DNA of 64,000 nucleotides from Aminiphilus circumscriptus DSM 16581 (GTDB taxonomy: Bacteria > Synergistota > Synergistia > Synergistales > Aminiphilaceae): the NCBI RefSeq assembly GCF_000526375.1, contig NZ_JAFY01000002.1, positions 248,001-312,000 on the forward strand. Direction: 5' to 3'. The translations under genes and the position numbers were made by a program. Position 1 is the stretch's first letter. The number at the start of each line of letters is the position of its first letter. Below the pieces are notes generated by a model that ran no database searches, was not told where the DNA came from, and worked only from the letters and a program-made list of their open reading frames with translations. Positions 1 to 7,748 of this stretch are shown piece by piece.

Positions 1-177
1 GATTTCCCGAAGCGTCCCGGAGCCTATGGGATTCCGCAGGGCACGCCGCACTTCCTCCCGTTCGTCCGGCACGCCGGGAACACTTTTCGGTTTTGCGACG
101 GCAACGAGGTTGGGAACGAGAGCCTTCACATGCCCCTTTCCCACAGGAACGACGACTTCGGTGCACTCTCTTCTCAC
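1..177 (-). CDS. LarA-like (DUF2088) protein, N-terminal part, cut by the window edge
   Basis: Only the first 59 codons are present. The start is a GTG at 175-177 with a strong AGGAGG ribosome site (186-191 on the plus strand), eight bases upstream. The visible peptide reads VRRECTEVVVPVGKGHVKAL and continues with a VPGVPDEREEVRRALRNPIGS-type stretch, which resembles the N-terminal domain of the nickel-pincer lactate racemase family. A second, complete relative lies at 35000-36343. It is the last visible gene of the TctC-TctB-TctA-MmgE/PrpD operon. That suggests a racemase or related isomerase step on an imported hydroxy-acid, but the catalytic region is outside the window, so the substrate is unknown. 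Confidence 0.6.
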   Translation of the reverse strand, partial: MRRECTEVVVPVGKGHVKALVPNLVAVAKPKSVPGVPDEREEVRRALRNPIGSGTLREI

Positions 178-214
178 GGACGACACCTCCTGTTCCGGCG
201 ATCCTTCGTAGCCG

Positions 215-1567
215 TTAGATGGTCGGAACGCTTTTCAGCGCCTCCAGTTTTCTCAGATCCTGAAGCAGCGCTTCCGCCCTGATGTCGCCGAGGACGGGAC
301 CGACGAGACCGCGGAATTTCGCGTCGATCTGCGAGGGCGTCATGGGGTTCGCAACGCTCCCCGAGGCGTCCAGCACGACTTTCTCGAAGCGGGTTCCGTC
401 GTCGAGATTCACTTCGAGAGAACAACCCCACTTCTCGGGATACCGCGAGGTAAACTCCGGACTCTCCGCATAATCCACCCTTTCGGAAAGTGCCCGGACC
501 TTCGGGTCTCGAATGCGATCCATGGAAAACTGTTTCTGCCCCGCCGAGCCGTCCAGGTAAGCAACGGCCACGCCGAAACGCATGCAGAACTTGGCCTCGC
601 TCACGTTCTTCGGATATAAAATGGTGCCGCACTGCTTGACACCCACTTCGTAGGATTTGATCCGGATTCTCTCGATCCGGTCGGCCATCTCCGGACACTC
701 CGCCCGGACCTGCAGGATCGCGTCGAGGGCGGGATGCATGCTGCGACAGCAGGAATAGGGTTTCCTGTCCACCTTCAGGATCTCGAAGAGTTCCCCGAGA
801 TTCCGGGACACTTCATCGAGGGAATAGGAGCCGGAAGTGGCGGGAAACAATCCTCCGTCCTCCGCGTCGAGGATGTGTTCCGGGCCGGTCATGCCCGCCT
901 TTGCGAGAAAGGCCGCCACGACGCCGTTCTCCGCCGCACGTCCCGTGTGCATCTTCTTCGACGTGGAGCCGTCGGCGAGAAAGGCCCAGAGTCCCGAAGA
1001 CTGTGTTCCCGCCATGCCGAAGGCATAAAGAGTCCTCTCCACGTCCAGCCCGAGCAGTTTCGCCGCCGCCGCCGCGGCACCGAACGTCCCCGCCGTGCCA
1101 GACACGTGCCATCCCCGAAGGCGATGGTCCGCTACCCCAAATCCCTTTCCTATCCGTGCCATGGTCTCGTATCCGGCAACCACAGCTTCGAGCACCCGCG
1201 CTCCCGATGCTCCGGTCACCTCGGCGACGGACCAAACCGCGGGAAGCACCACGGCACCAATGTGGGTTTTCGATTTCGTGTGTACGTCGTCCAGCTCCAG
1301 AGCGTGTCCCATGAGCCCGTTGAGAAACGCCGCCTGAAAGAGCGACGTGACCTTTCCGCTTCCCCAAACGGAGGCGTTCGCGTCGGCGCGTCCCGAAAGA
1401 GTCAAAAACGTTTCGAGAACGGACGGGACTTCCTCATAAGTCACTCCGCCCACGGCGGCGCCGATGGAATCGATGGCACAGACTTTCGCGGCATCGACGA
1501 CTTCGACGGGGAGATCCTCGATGCGAAGAGCACTGACATACGTTGCAAGTTCGGCCAACTGATGCAT
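215..1567 (-). CDS. MmgE/PrpD family protein
   Basis: A 450-residue protein of the MmgE/PrpD fold, the family of 2-methylcitrate dehydratase and cis-aconitate decarboxylase. Visible family features are the N-terminal all-helical domain with AIDSIGAAVGG near residue 35, the GLMGHALELDD-type segment near residue 90 that carries acidic active-site residues, and the C-terminal KVDRKPYSCCRSMHPALD region. The start is the ATG at 1565-1567, preceded by GAGGAGGGA; an upstream in-frame extension has no ribosome site. It follows tctA by 37 bases and precedes the LarA-like gene, so it probably acts on the imported acid by dehydration, isomerisation or decarboxylation. Members have diverse substrates, so only the family is claimed. 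Confidence 0.85.
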   Translation of the reverse strand: MHQLAELATYVSALRIEDLPVEVVDAAKVCAIDSIGAAVGGVTYEEVPSVLETFLTLSGRADANASVWGSGKVTSLFQAAFLNGLMGHALELDDVHTKSKTHIGAVVLPAVWSVAEVTGASGARVLEAVVAGYETMARIGKGFGVADHRLRGWHVSGTAGTFGAAAAAAKLLGLDVERTLYAFGMAGTQSSGLWAFLADGSTSKKMHTGRAAENGVVAAFLAKAGMTGPEHILDAEDGGLFPATSGSYSLDEVSRNLGELFEILKVDRKPYSCCRSMHPALDAILQVRAECPEMADRIERIRIKSYEVGVKQCGTILYPKNVSEAKFCMRFGVAVAYLDGSAGQKQFSMDRIRDPKVRALSERVDYAESPEFTSRYPEKWGCSLEVNLDDGTRFEKVVLDASGSVANPMTPSQIDAKFRGLVGPVLGDIRAEALLQDLRKLEALKSVPTI

Positions 1568-1604
1568 GGACACGGTTCTTCCCTCCTCGCTTTTTGTGCG
1601 GTTC

Positions 1605-3110
1605 TTATGCAGCGGCCTGTCGGTTGCCGCGCAGAATTCTTCTGATGACCGGCAGGGCCAGGAACACCGCACAGGCCAAGAGAAGCCCCGCCGTGATGGG
1701 ACGCGAGAGCATGGCCCAGTAGTCTCCTCCGGCGATCATGACACCCCGGCGCAGATTGTTCTCGCAGATGTCGCCCAGGACGAGCCCGAGGGTGAGAGCC
1801 GCCGGCGAATAGTGGAATTCCGCCATCAGGTATCCTCCGAGTCCCGCGACGACCATGGTCAGCACGTCCGTGAGATTGTTCTGGGTGGCGAAACTGCCCA
1901 CGGAGGCGAAGAGGATGATCAGGGGGCCGAGAAAGTGGTAGGGGATATCCATGAGCTTGGCGAAGGCAAGGGCGACGCCGAATGCGACGAAGATCATGAG
2001 GATGTTCGTGACGACCATGGAGACGAACACGCCGGAAAGGTAAACGGGTTGCGTCTTCAGAAGCATGGGCCCCACCTGCACGCCCTGGAGCATCAGGGCG
2101 GCCACCATCACCGCCGCCGCGTTGCCTCCAGGAATTCCGAGGGACAGGAGGGGCACCATGGACCCCCCCGTTGCGGCGTTGTTAGAGGTCTCGCTGGCGG
2201 AAAGGCCGTGAAGCGATCCCTTGCCGAATTCCTCCGGATGTTTGGTAAACTTCATCTCCATGCTGTAGCCGAGGAAAGAGGAAATCGTGGCCCCCGCTCC
2301 CGGAAGGATACCGACAATGGTTCCCAGGATGGAGCAGCGAAGCATGGTCATCTTGAGATCCCACCATTCCCGGAGAGACAGCCATTTTCTCGATCTCTTG
2401 AAATCGATGATTTTGTCGGACTTGATTCGCGTCGGGCGGATTACCTGCTTGAGCACTTCCGACACGGCGAACATACCGATCATGACGGGAATCATGGGAA
2501 TACCGCCAAGCAGGTAGGAGAATCCGAAGGTCAGACGAGGGACGCCTTCCACGGGATCCATGGCCATGGTAGCGATGAAGAGTCCCAGCAGCCCGGAGAT
2601 GAGCGTCTTGACCATGCGATCCTCGTCCATGCTGGTGAGAACACTCAGGCCGAGGCACGCCACGGCGAAGAGCTCGGAGGGGCCGAAACGGAGCCCCAGC
2701 TCGGAAAGCTGGCGGGATACCAAAAGCATTGCCAGCGCCGACACAATGCCCCCCACTGCGGAGGAGACCAGTACAACGAGCATGGCCCGCCCGCTTTCAC
2801 CCCTGACCGCCAGGGGGTAGCCGTCAAAGGTTGTCACTGCGCTGGCGGGTGTGCCAGGAATCTTGAAGAGAATGGCCGGAATGCCACCCCCCGTGATGGC
2901 CGCGCAGTAGACTGCGGAGAGGAAGGCGATGGAACCCACCGGATCGAGCTTGAACGTGAAGGGAACCATGAGGGCGACGGCCATGCTGGCGCTGACCCCG
3001 GGAAGGGCCCCGAAGATCACGCCGAGGAGGTTGCCGATGAGGATGAAGAACAGTGTCAACGGCGTGAAGACGACATCGATGCCGAGACGGAGAAGATCGA
3101 ACGTATCCAT
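1605..3110 (-). CDS. tctA: tripartite tricarboxylate transporter, large permease TctA
   Basis: A 501-residue integral membrane protein with the TctA signature: an N-terminal LPGVSASMAVALMVP motif at residues 36-50, the repeated SILGTIVGILPGAGATISSF motif near 270, and a LSLGIPGGNAAAVM segment near 330. These duplicated PG-rich motifs are diagnostic of the large permease of TTT secondary transporters, which take up carboxylates delivered by a periplasmic binding protein. The start ATG has AAAGGGG eight bases upstream and lies 21 bases after tctB. It works with TctB (3132-3629) and TctC (3761-4729). The substrate is not deducible. Confidence 0.95.
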   Translation of the reverse strand: MDTFDLLRLGIDVVFTPLTLFFILIGNLLGVIFGALPGVSASMAVALMVPFTFKLDPVGSIAFLSAVYCAAITGGGIPAILFKIPGTPASAVTTFDGYPLAVRGESGRAMLVVLVSSAVGGIVSALAMLLVSRQLSELGLRFGPSELFAVACLGLSVLTSMDEDRMVKTLISGLLGLFIATMAMDPVEGVPRLTFGFSYLLGGIPMIPVMIGMFAVSEVLKQVIRPTRIKSDKIIDFKRSRKWLSLREWWDLKMTMLRCSILGTIVGILPGAGATISSFLGYSMEMKFTKHPEEFGKGSLHGLSASETSNNAATGGSMVPLLSLGIPGGNAAAVMVAALMLQGVQVGPMLLKTQPVYLSGVFVSMVVTNILMIFVAFGVALAFAKLMDIPYHFLGPLIILFASVGSFATQNNLTDVLTMVVAGLGGYLMAEFHYSPAALTLGLVLGDICENNLRRGVMIAGGDYWAMLSRPITAGLLLACAVFLALPVIRRILRGNRQAAA

Positions 3111-3131
3111 ATCTCTTGCCCCTTTCGTGCT

Positions 3132-3629
3132 CTAGAACAGGCCTTCCAGAAAGATGCTGAACTCCCGGAACACGCCCGTGCCCCGGGGCAGCAGCACCTG
3201 AAGGAGGATCTGGAAGATGACGTAGATGGCGACGGAGCTGCAGAGGGCACCCAGAACGAGGTGGGAGATCTTTCTCAGTCCGATCAGTGCGGAAAAGGCC
3301 ATGACGAAAAGAAAGGTGCTCGGAAGAAAGCCGAGATACTCCAGAATGATCGAGTAGGCCACGAGAATCACGAATGCGACGATGAACCTGGGAGGAAACA
3401 GTTCTCTCCATCTCTTTGCTTCGGCGCCGGCGCTCTTCTTCGATTCCCGCAACAACTTGACGATATTGATCGACAACGCGATCACGAGACCGATCAGAAT
3501 CAGGCGAGGCCAGTCCGCGGCACTCATGATGCCCGGCATGGACGACGGAGGTGTCGTCGCCCCGACGAACCAGTAACAGAAGATGGAGAACGCCAGGATT
3601 GCAACGTTCAGGATCAGCTCCACACTCAC
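3132..3629 (-). CDS. tctB: tripartite tricarboxylate transporter, small permease TctB
   Basis: A 165-residue membrane protein with four hydrophobic spans, the usual size and topology of the TTT small subunit. The start is taken as the GTG at 3627-3629 (VSVELILNVAILAFSI), preceded by GGAGGGGGCGG. The frame stays open upstream to 3881 but that part is polar and overlaps the end of tctC and a hairpin. The gene sits between tctC and tctA in the classic C-B-A order. Its sequence is weakly conserved in the family, so the call rests on context plus topology. Confidence 0.88.
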   Translation of the reverse strand: MSVELILNVAILAFSIFCYWFVGATTPPSSMPGIMSAADWPRLILIGLVIALSINIVKLLRESKKSAGAEAKRWRELFPPRFIVAFVILVAYSIILEYLGFLPSTFLFVMAFSALIGLRKISHLVLGALCSSVAIYVIFQILLQVLLPRGTGVFREFSIFLEGLF

Positions 3630-3645
3630 AAGACCGCCCCCTCCG

Positions 3646-3679
3646 AAAAACTCTCCCTGCCTCCATGCGGCAGGGAGAG
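3646..3679 (-). terminator. hairpin with U tract between tctC and tctB
   Basis: Arms 3651-3661 and 3669-3679 form a perfect 11-bp stem (CTCTCCCTGCC with GGCAGGGAGAG) around a 7-base loop. Read on the minus strand, the stem is followed directly by TTTTT (3650 to 3646). It lies inside the operon, so it probably ends most transcripts after tctC. That would give more binding protein than permease, as is common for such operons. Confidence 0.75.
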
Positions 3680-3760
3680 TCCGTTTCATTTCCAGAAAAA
3701 TCCTCGAATTCTCCCAGGCCCGGTAATTGCTTCCGAAGACCGGTCGTTTCAGTGTCTCAC

Positions 3761-4729
3761 CTACAGTCCCAACTCCTTGAAGGCGTTGCTGAAGAAAGCG
3801 ATGTCCTCTTCCCATTTCTTCTGGAGCTCCGCAGACCCCATCCAGCCGGGGCGCTGGTCGAGCATCCGGTCCTTCATCCATTTCTGGAAGCTTTCGCTCT
3901 CGTAGGCCTTCTTAACAGCCTCCTCGAGTTTCGCGACGATCTCAGGGGGCGTTCCCTTTATCGTGGCAAGACCGCGCCAGGGGCCGATCGTGATATTGAT
4001 ACCTTTCTCGTAGGACGTGGGCGTGTCGGGGAATGCCGCGAGCCTCTGGTCCGTGGCGACGAGCAGAGCGTTCATCTCGCCGGCCTTCACGAGCTCGATG
4101 CTGTTCGCCGGATCATCGTTGGCGAGATCCACATGACCTCCCAGCAGGGCGGATTTCGCCTCGGCGCCGCCGCCGAAGGGAACGAAATTCAGCTCGATCC
4201 CCGCAGCCTTGGCGATCATCTTCATGGACACCGCATCGATACCCTTGGGGCTCAATCCCGCTACCGTGACCTTGCCGGGGTTCGCCTTCGCGAATTCCAC
4301 CATTTCATCCCACGTCTTGAACCGCCCCTTGGCACCTGCCGTGACGAGCACCGAATCCTGAACGAGACGTGCTACGGGAACAAAATTCTTTGTCAGGGAA
4401 ATCGAAGAAAGATTCTGGATTTCCGCAAGAATGTGGGTCGGCGTGTGACAGAACAGGGTGTACCCATCCGCAGGCTGCTTGGCCGCAAATTCCATTCCCT
4501 TGAGACCGCCGCTCCCCTCGGCGTTGATGACCACCACGGGAACACCCAGGACTTTCTCTAGCTCCGGAGCGAGGGCTCTCATGGTCGTGTCCGTCCCACT
4601 ACCCGGACCAAAGGGCACGACAATATCGATCCCTCTCGCTGGAAATTCCTTCGCTTCTCCCACCAAAGGAAGAAACACCAACATGAACAATGCCAACAGA
4701 ACCGCAACTCCCCCGAACAACCGCTTCAT
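3761..4729 (-). CDS. tctC: tripartite tricarboxylate transporter substrate-binding protein TctC
   Basis: A 322-residue periplasmic binding protein of the Bug/TctC family. The N-terminus MKRLFGGVAVLLALFMLVF is a signal peptide with probable cleavage after GEAKE. The mature start reads FPARGIDIVVPFGPGSGTD, the family's beta-strand plus carboxylate-binding loop, followed by AEGSGGLKGMEFAAKQPADGYT. The start ATG at 4727-4729 has AAGGAGGAG eight bases upstream; an in-frame upstream extension (to 4840) has no ribosome site. It is the first gene of the operon, 150 bases from the mapped promoter. The ligand is unknown, probably a mono- to tricarboxylate. Confidence 0.93.
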   Translation of the reverse strand: MKRLFGGVAVLLALFMLVFLPLVGEAKEFPARGIDIVVPFGPGSGTDTTMRALAPELEKVLGVPVVVINAEGSGGLKGMEFAAKQPADGYTLFCHTPTHILAEIQNLSSISLTKNFVPVARLVQDSVLVTAGAKGRFKTWDEMVEFAKANPGKVTVAGLSPKGIDAVSMKMIAKAAGIELNFVPFGGGAEAKSALLGGHVDLANDDPANSIELVKAGEMNALLVATDQRLAAFPDTPTSYEKGINITIGPWRGLATIKGTPPEIVAKLEEAVKKAYESESFQKWMKDRMLDQRPGWMGSAELQKKWEEDIAFFSNAFKELGL

Positions 4730-4853
4730 AAATGCACTCCTCCTTCGCCTTGGCGTTTGTGTCGAGCCAATCTCGACACATACACGCTTTCCGAAAAAAA
4801 ACAGCATTCGCTTCGCCACCACCCTTACCCCTTGTGCCAAAATCGAACATCAT

Positions 4854-4873
4854 GTATCTTAGATCTAAGATAC
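4854..4873. promoter_or_regulatory. perfect 20-bp palindrome, probable GntR operator of the tct operon
   Basis: GTATCTTAGA/TCTAAGATAC is a perfect palindrome that begins five bases downstream of the tct -10 box, so it covers the expected start point. This is the classic position for a repressor site. The divergent GntR/FCD gene at 5268 is the obvious ligand-responsive repressor. Confidence 0.7.
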
Positions 4874-4878
4874 CGGAC

Positions 4879-4907
4879 ATTATAGACAACTCCTTCTCTC
4901 GTGTAAA
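4879..4907 (-). promoter_or_regulatory. sigma-70 promoter of the tct operon
   Basis: On the minus strand TTTACA (4907-4902) and TATAAT (4884-4879) are separated by exactly 17 bases, close to consensus. It points toward tctC. The rest of the 4730-5267 gap is AT-rich compared with the flanking genes. It holds no convincing ORF, only a possible TTGACA (5025-5030) for the divergent regulator, without a clear -10. Confidence 0.75.
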
Positions 4908-5267
4908 GAGGCAGCGGATAGGGATACATTTCACTATTGATTCGTCCTTCTTCTTTTGTTATTCTGAAAATCTATTCTCCAAAAGCACAACAGGGGCCAC
5001 CGCCTGCCCGCGACACATGCCAACTTGACATTGGAGACAAATTTCCTGAAAAATCATTTCTTGTTTTATAAAAACCTAAACGCAACTATCTGTATTAACT
5101 AAAATTATTAATATTAAAAATTTCCGCTGATTGTACTTTGCACCAACCAACTTTCACGGGAACAGCGCATCATAACGACCTGTCAACAACTTCTTTCTAC
5201 AATGAACAAGAAATACCAGCGCTTAACCGAACTGCCTGTTATGCATAAAAGAGCGGGAGTGAAGCCG

Positions 5268-5984
5268 ATGGAGGCCTTTCTGAAGAACACCGTTCCGGTC
5301 ATGGAATTCAAACCTTTTCGGGAAACTATTTACGAGTACCTGCGTCAACAGATCTTGAGTGGGAACCTTCGGGCGGGAATTCTCTTCTCCGACGGAGAAA
5401 TCGCGGAACTGTTCAAGACAAGCCGAACACCGGTCCGGGAGGCGGTTCAGAAACTCGAGGCGGAGGGACTCGTGGAGCGCCTTCCCATGAAGGGGAACAT
5501 CGTCAAGGGACTTTCACCCGTGGAAATCGCCCACATCTATTCGATCCGCAAAGCGCTCGAATTACTGGCAATCCGTTACGCAACGCTCCGCATAACTCCC
5601 GAGGAGCTTGACACAATGAAAACAATCCTCGATGGCGTGGATACACTCCTCGCGCTCGAGGATACGGACAATCTGGCGGAAAAACTTCTGCAACCCGCCG
5701 GAGAGTTCAACAACGTTCTCTTCAACGCCTGTCGCGTACCAAAGCTAATTCAGATGATCTGGCAGCACAGGGAACTGCTCGATCGATATCGGACCATGCG
5801 AATCGTCATCTCGAAGCAGCTTGGAGAGCGTTTTGTCACCCGACGCAGGGTGTACAGAGCCTTTCTGGAAAAGGACATGGAAAAGGCCGTGGCAGCATGG
5901 GAAGAACACCTTGAGACATCCTTCCATATTTGGCTTGAGTCCTCCGGTCTTGACGCGGAAAAAGCACGAGGGGAATATCTCTAG
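5268..5984 (+). CDS. GntR family transcriptional regulator, FCD domain
   Basis: A 238-residue regulator. The N-terminal winged helix carries the GntR signature (FRETIYEYLRQQILSG, then SRTPVREAVQKLEAEGLV). A C-terminal all-helical FCD ligand domain begins at about residue 80 (HIYSIRKALE). The ATG at 5268 is chosen because GGGAG lies eight bases upstream; an earlier in-frame ATG at 5202 lacks a ribosome site. It is divergent from the tct operon and probably represses it through the palindrome at 4854-4873. The inducer is presumably the transported acid or its product. Confidence 0.88.
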   Translation: MEAFLKNTVPVMEFKPFRETIYEYLRQQILSGNLRAGILFSDGEIAELFKTSRTPVREAVQKLEAEGLVERLPMKGNIVKGLSPVEIAHIYSIRKALELLAIRYATLRITPEELDTMKTILDGVDTLLALEDTDNLAEKLLQPAGEFNNVLFNACRVPKLIQMIWQHRELLDRYRTMRIVISKQLGERFVTRRRVYRAFLEKDMEKAVAAWEEHLETSFHIWLESSGLDAEKARGEYL

Positions 5985-5991
5985 CTCCGCG

Positions 5992-6051
5992 ACGTCAGGA
6001 CAGACGAAGGGCCTCCCCGTACGGGGAGGCCCTTCGTCTGTCCTGACGTCT
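5992..6051. terminator. 60-bp perfect palindrome between convergent genes
   Basis: From GACGTCAGGACAG to CTGTCCTGACGTC every base pairs around the centre GTAC (6020-6023), giving up to a 28-bp hairpin on either strand. It separates convergent gntR and phosphatase genes, so a bidirectional terminator is likely. There is no T tract on either side, which is unusual for an intrinsic terminator. Confidence 0.6.
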
Positions 6052-6078
6052 TCGAGACGACAAGCATTCTTCCTTTCG

Positions 6079-7524
6079 TCATTTCAACGGAGCGATCACG
6101 AAGGAGTCGAACACCTCGCCCACCTTGACTGCTCCGTCTCCATCCTCGCTGGCCCGAACAGCCTCCGCGGACATGCCTTCGGAAGTGACGGAAACCACCA
6201 GAACGGAACGATGCTGATTCTGCTCCACGATGGGGGCGTTTCCGCTGAAATGGAGGGGATCGTCCTCGCCTCTGTAGTTGTTGCCGATCGTGGCGGCCTC
6301 GATGTAGTTGACGCCGTTGATGAGGTAGCGCTCGTAGACGTGGGAATGACCGAAGTTCACGGCGTTGACGCCGTATTTTTCGTACAGGGGACGCAGTACG
6401 TTCCAACAGTGGTCACCAAGGGGATACATGGCCACGTCGGGGCTTACGGGGTAGATCACCGGGCGGGACATGGGCACCCATACTTCCGCACCCCGGTTCA
6501 GCATGTGCCAGTGCTGCACGACCCAGGTGAAACGACTCGTCTTGTTCTTCAAGTCCTCCTCCAGCCACCGGACCTGCGGGCTTTCAGGTGAGATATCGTC
6601 GAAGAGGATCCAGCCGGGCGCTTCAAAACCGCTCCAGGGGTGCCAGCGGAAGAGGGACAGAGAGACGATGTGGAGATCGCCGTAGTCCGCGGAGTACCAG
6701 TGCGTTCCGCCCTGTCCGTGCTCCTGGTCCGGATAGAGCGGGCGAAAAAGCTGCATGTAGATGGAGAGCGTCTTCTTCGACGAATCCTGGGCAAGCTGCT
6801 TGTCGGTCCAGATGCGCTGGTCGTCCGCCTCGTGGTTGCCCGGACAAGGGAAGATAGGTATGTACTGGAGCAGCTTCGCTCCGTTCGCCGTCTGCTGCAT
6901 GGCGGTGAACCACTCTCTCCCTTTTTCCTCGGGAGCGATGAAACTCCCCTCCACGGGAAACCACTCTGCGGCCTTCCAGGGAGTGTTCTGGAAATCTCCG
7001 GCATAGAGGATGAAATCCGCGTTCTGCCTGCCCGCCATGCTCACCGTCTCGAGAATCTGTTTCTTCTGCTGCAGGTCGGAAAGCAGGATGAACCTGAAGG
7101 GGCTCCCTCCCGCAACGGGTGCCGTTCTGAAGGAGTAGACGGGGCCTTCCGTTGTCTTTCCTCCCTCTACGACCACGGTCCGGTAGCGGTATTCCGTTCC
7201 CGGCTTCAGCCCCTTGAGCGTCGCGATGCGCTGAAAGACCTTGAGTTCAGGATTCTTTTCCGGCTCCGGATCATACCCGTCGGGTTTTGCGGACGTGCGC
7301 AACCCCTTCACTTCATAGACTCTCGCCTCCGCTTTTCGCCCAAGGGTCTCCGTCTCTCCGAATTCAACCCACGCGCCCTCGCCCGCCTCGGCGAGAAGCC
7401 AGCACACGTTCATCTCCGTCGAGGGAGTCAGGGAGACGAGATAGGGTTCCGTGTAGGCTCTCGCCGCAAAAGCCGGCAACCCGCTGCCGACGACGAAAAG
7501 CAACGCCAGAAAAAACTTTCGCAT
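6079..7524 (-). CDS. secreted purple-acid-phosphatase-like metallophosphoesterase
   Basis: A 481-residue exported protein. A signal peptide (MRKFFLALLFVVGSGLPAFA) precedes a fibronectin-III-like N-terminal domain (residues about 25-135, ending TEYRYRTVVVEGGKTTEGPVYSF-like) and a calcineurin-type domain. Metal-ligand motifs are in order: LLSDLQ, YAGDFQN, PGNHEADD, VQHWHM and the GHSHVYERY signature near residue 400. This order matches purple acid phosphatases, which hydrolyse phosphomonoesters outside the cytoplasm. The ribosome site AAGGAGG lies seven bases before the ATG. It stands alone between the 60-bp palindrome and carB, and its natural substrate is unknown. Confidence 0.85.
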   Translation of the reverse strand: MRKFFLALLFVVGSGLPAFAARAYTEPYLVSLTPSTEMNVCWLLAEAGEGAWVEFGETETLGRKAEARVYEVKGLRTSAKPDGYDPEPEKNPELKVFQRIATLKGLKPGTEYRYRTVVVEGGKTTEGPVYSFRTAPVAGGSPFRFILLSDLQQKKQILETVSMAGRQNADFILYAGDFQNTPWKAAEWFPVEGSFIAPEEKGREWFTAMQQTANGAKLLQYIPIFPCPGNHEADDQRIWTDKQLAQDSSKKTLSIYMQLFRPLYPDQEHGQGGTHWYSADYGDLHIVSLSLFRWHPWSGFEAPGWILFDDISPESPQVRWLEEDLKNKTSRFTWVVQHWHMLNRGAEVWVPMSRPVIYPVSPDVAMYPLGDHCWNVLRPLYEKYGVNAVNFGHSHVYERYLINGVNYIEAATIGNNYRGEDDPLHFSGNAPIVEQNQHRSVLVVSVTSEGMSAEAVRASEDGDGAVKVGEVFDSFVIAPLK

Positions 7525-7748
7525 GGTCGTGCCTCCTTGTAGTGAACTGGAATGACACGAGCATACGCCGGAGAACTCAAGGACATGTGCCGATTTCCTT
7601 TCATTTGAGTCACATGAGAAAAACGAAAGTATTTACTCAGCAAAAGACAGACGTTTCCGCCGACACTCTTTCGCAAATGTGTCGCCCCGACCGCATCTTT
7701 CTCTCCACCACACAAGAGCGCCGAATTTTCGCGAACGTTCCGGTTCAG

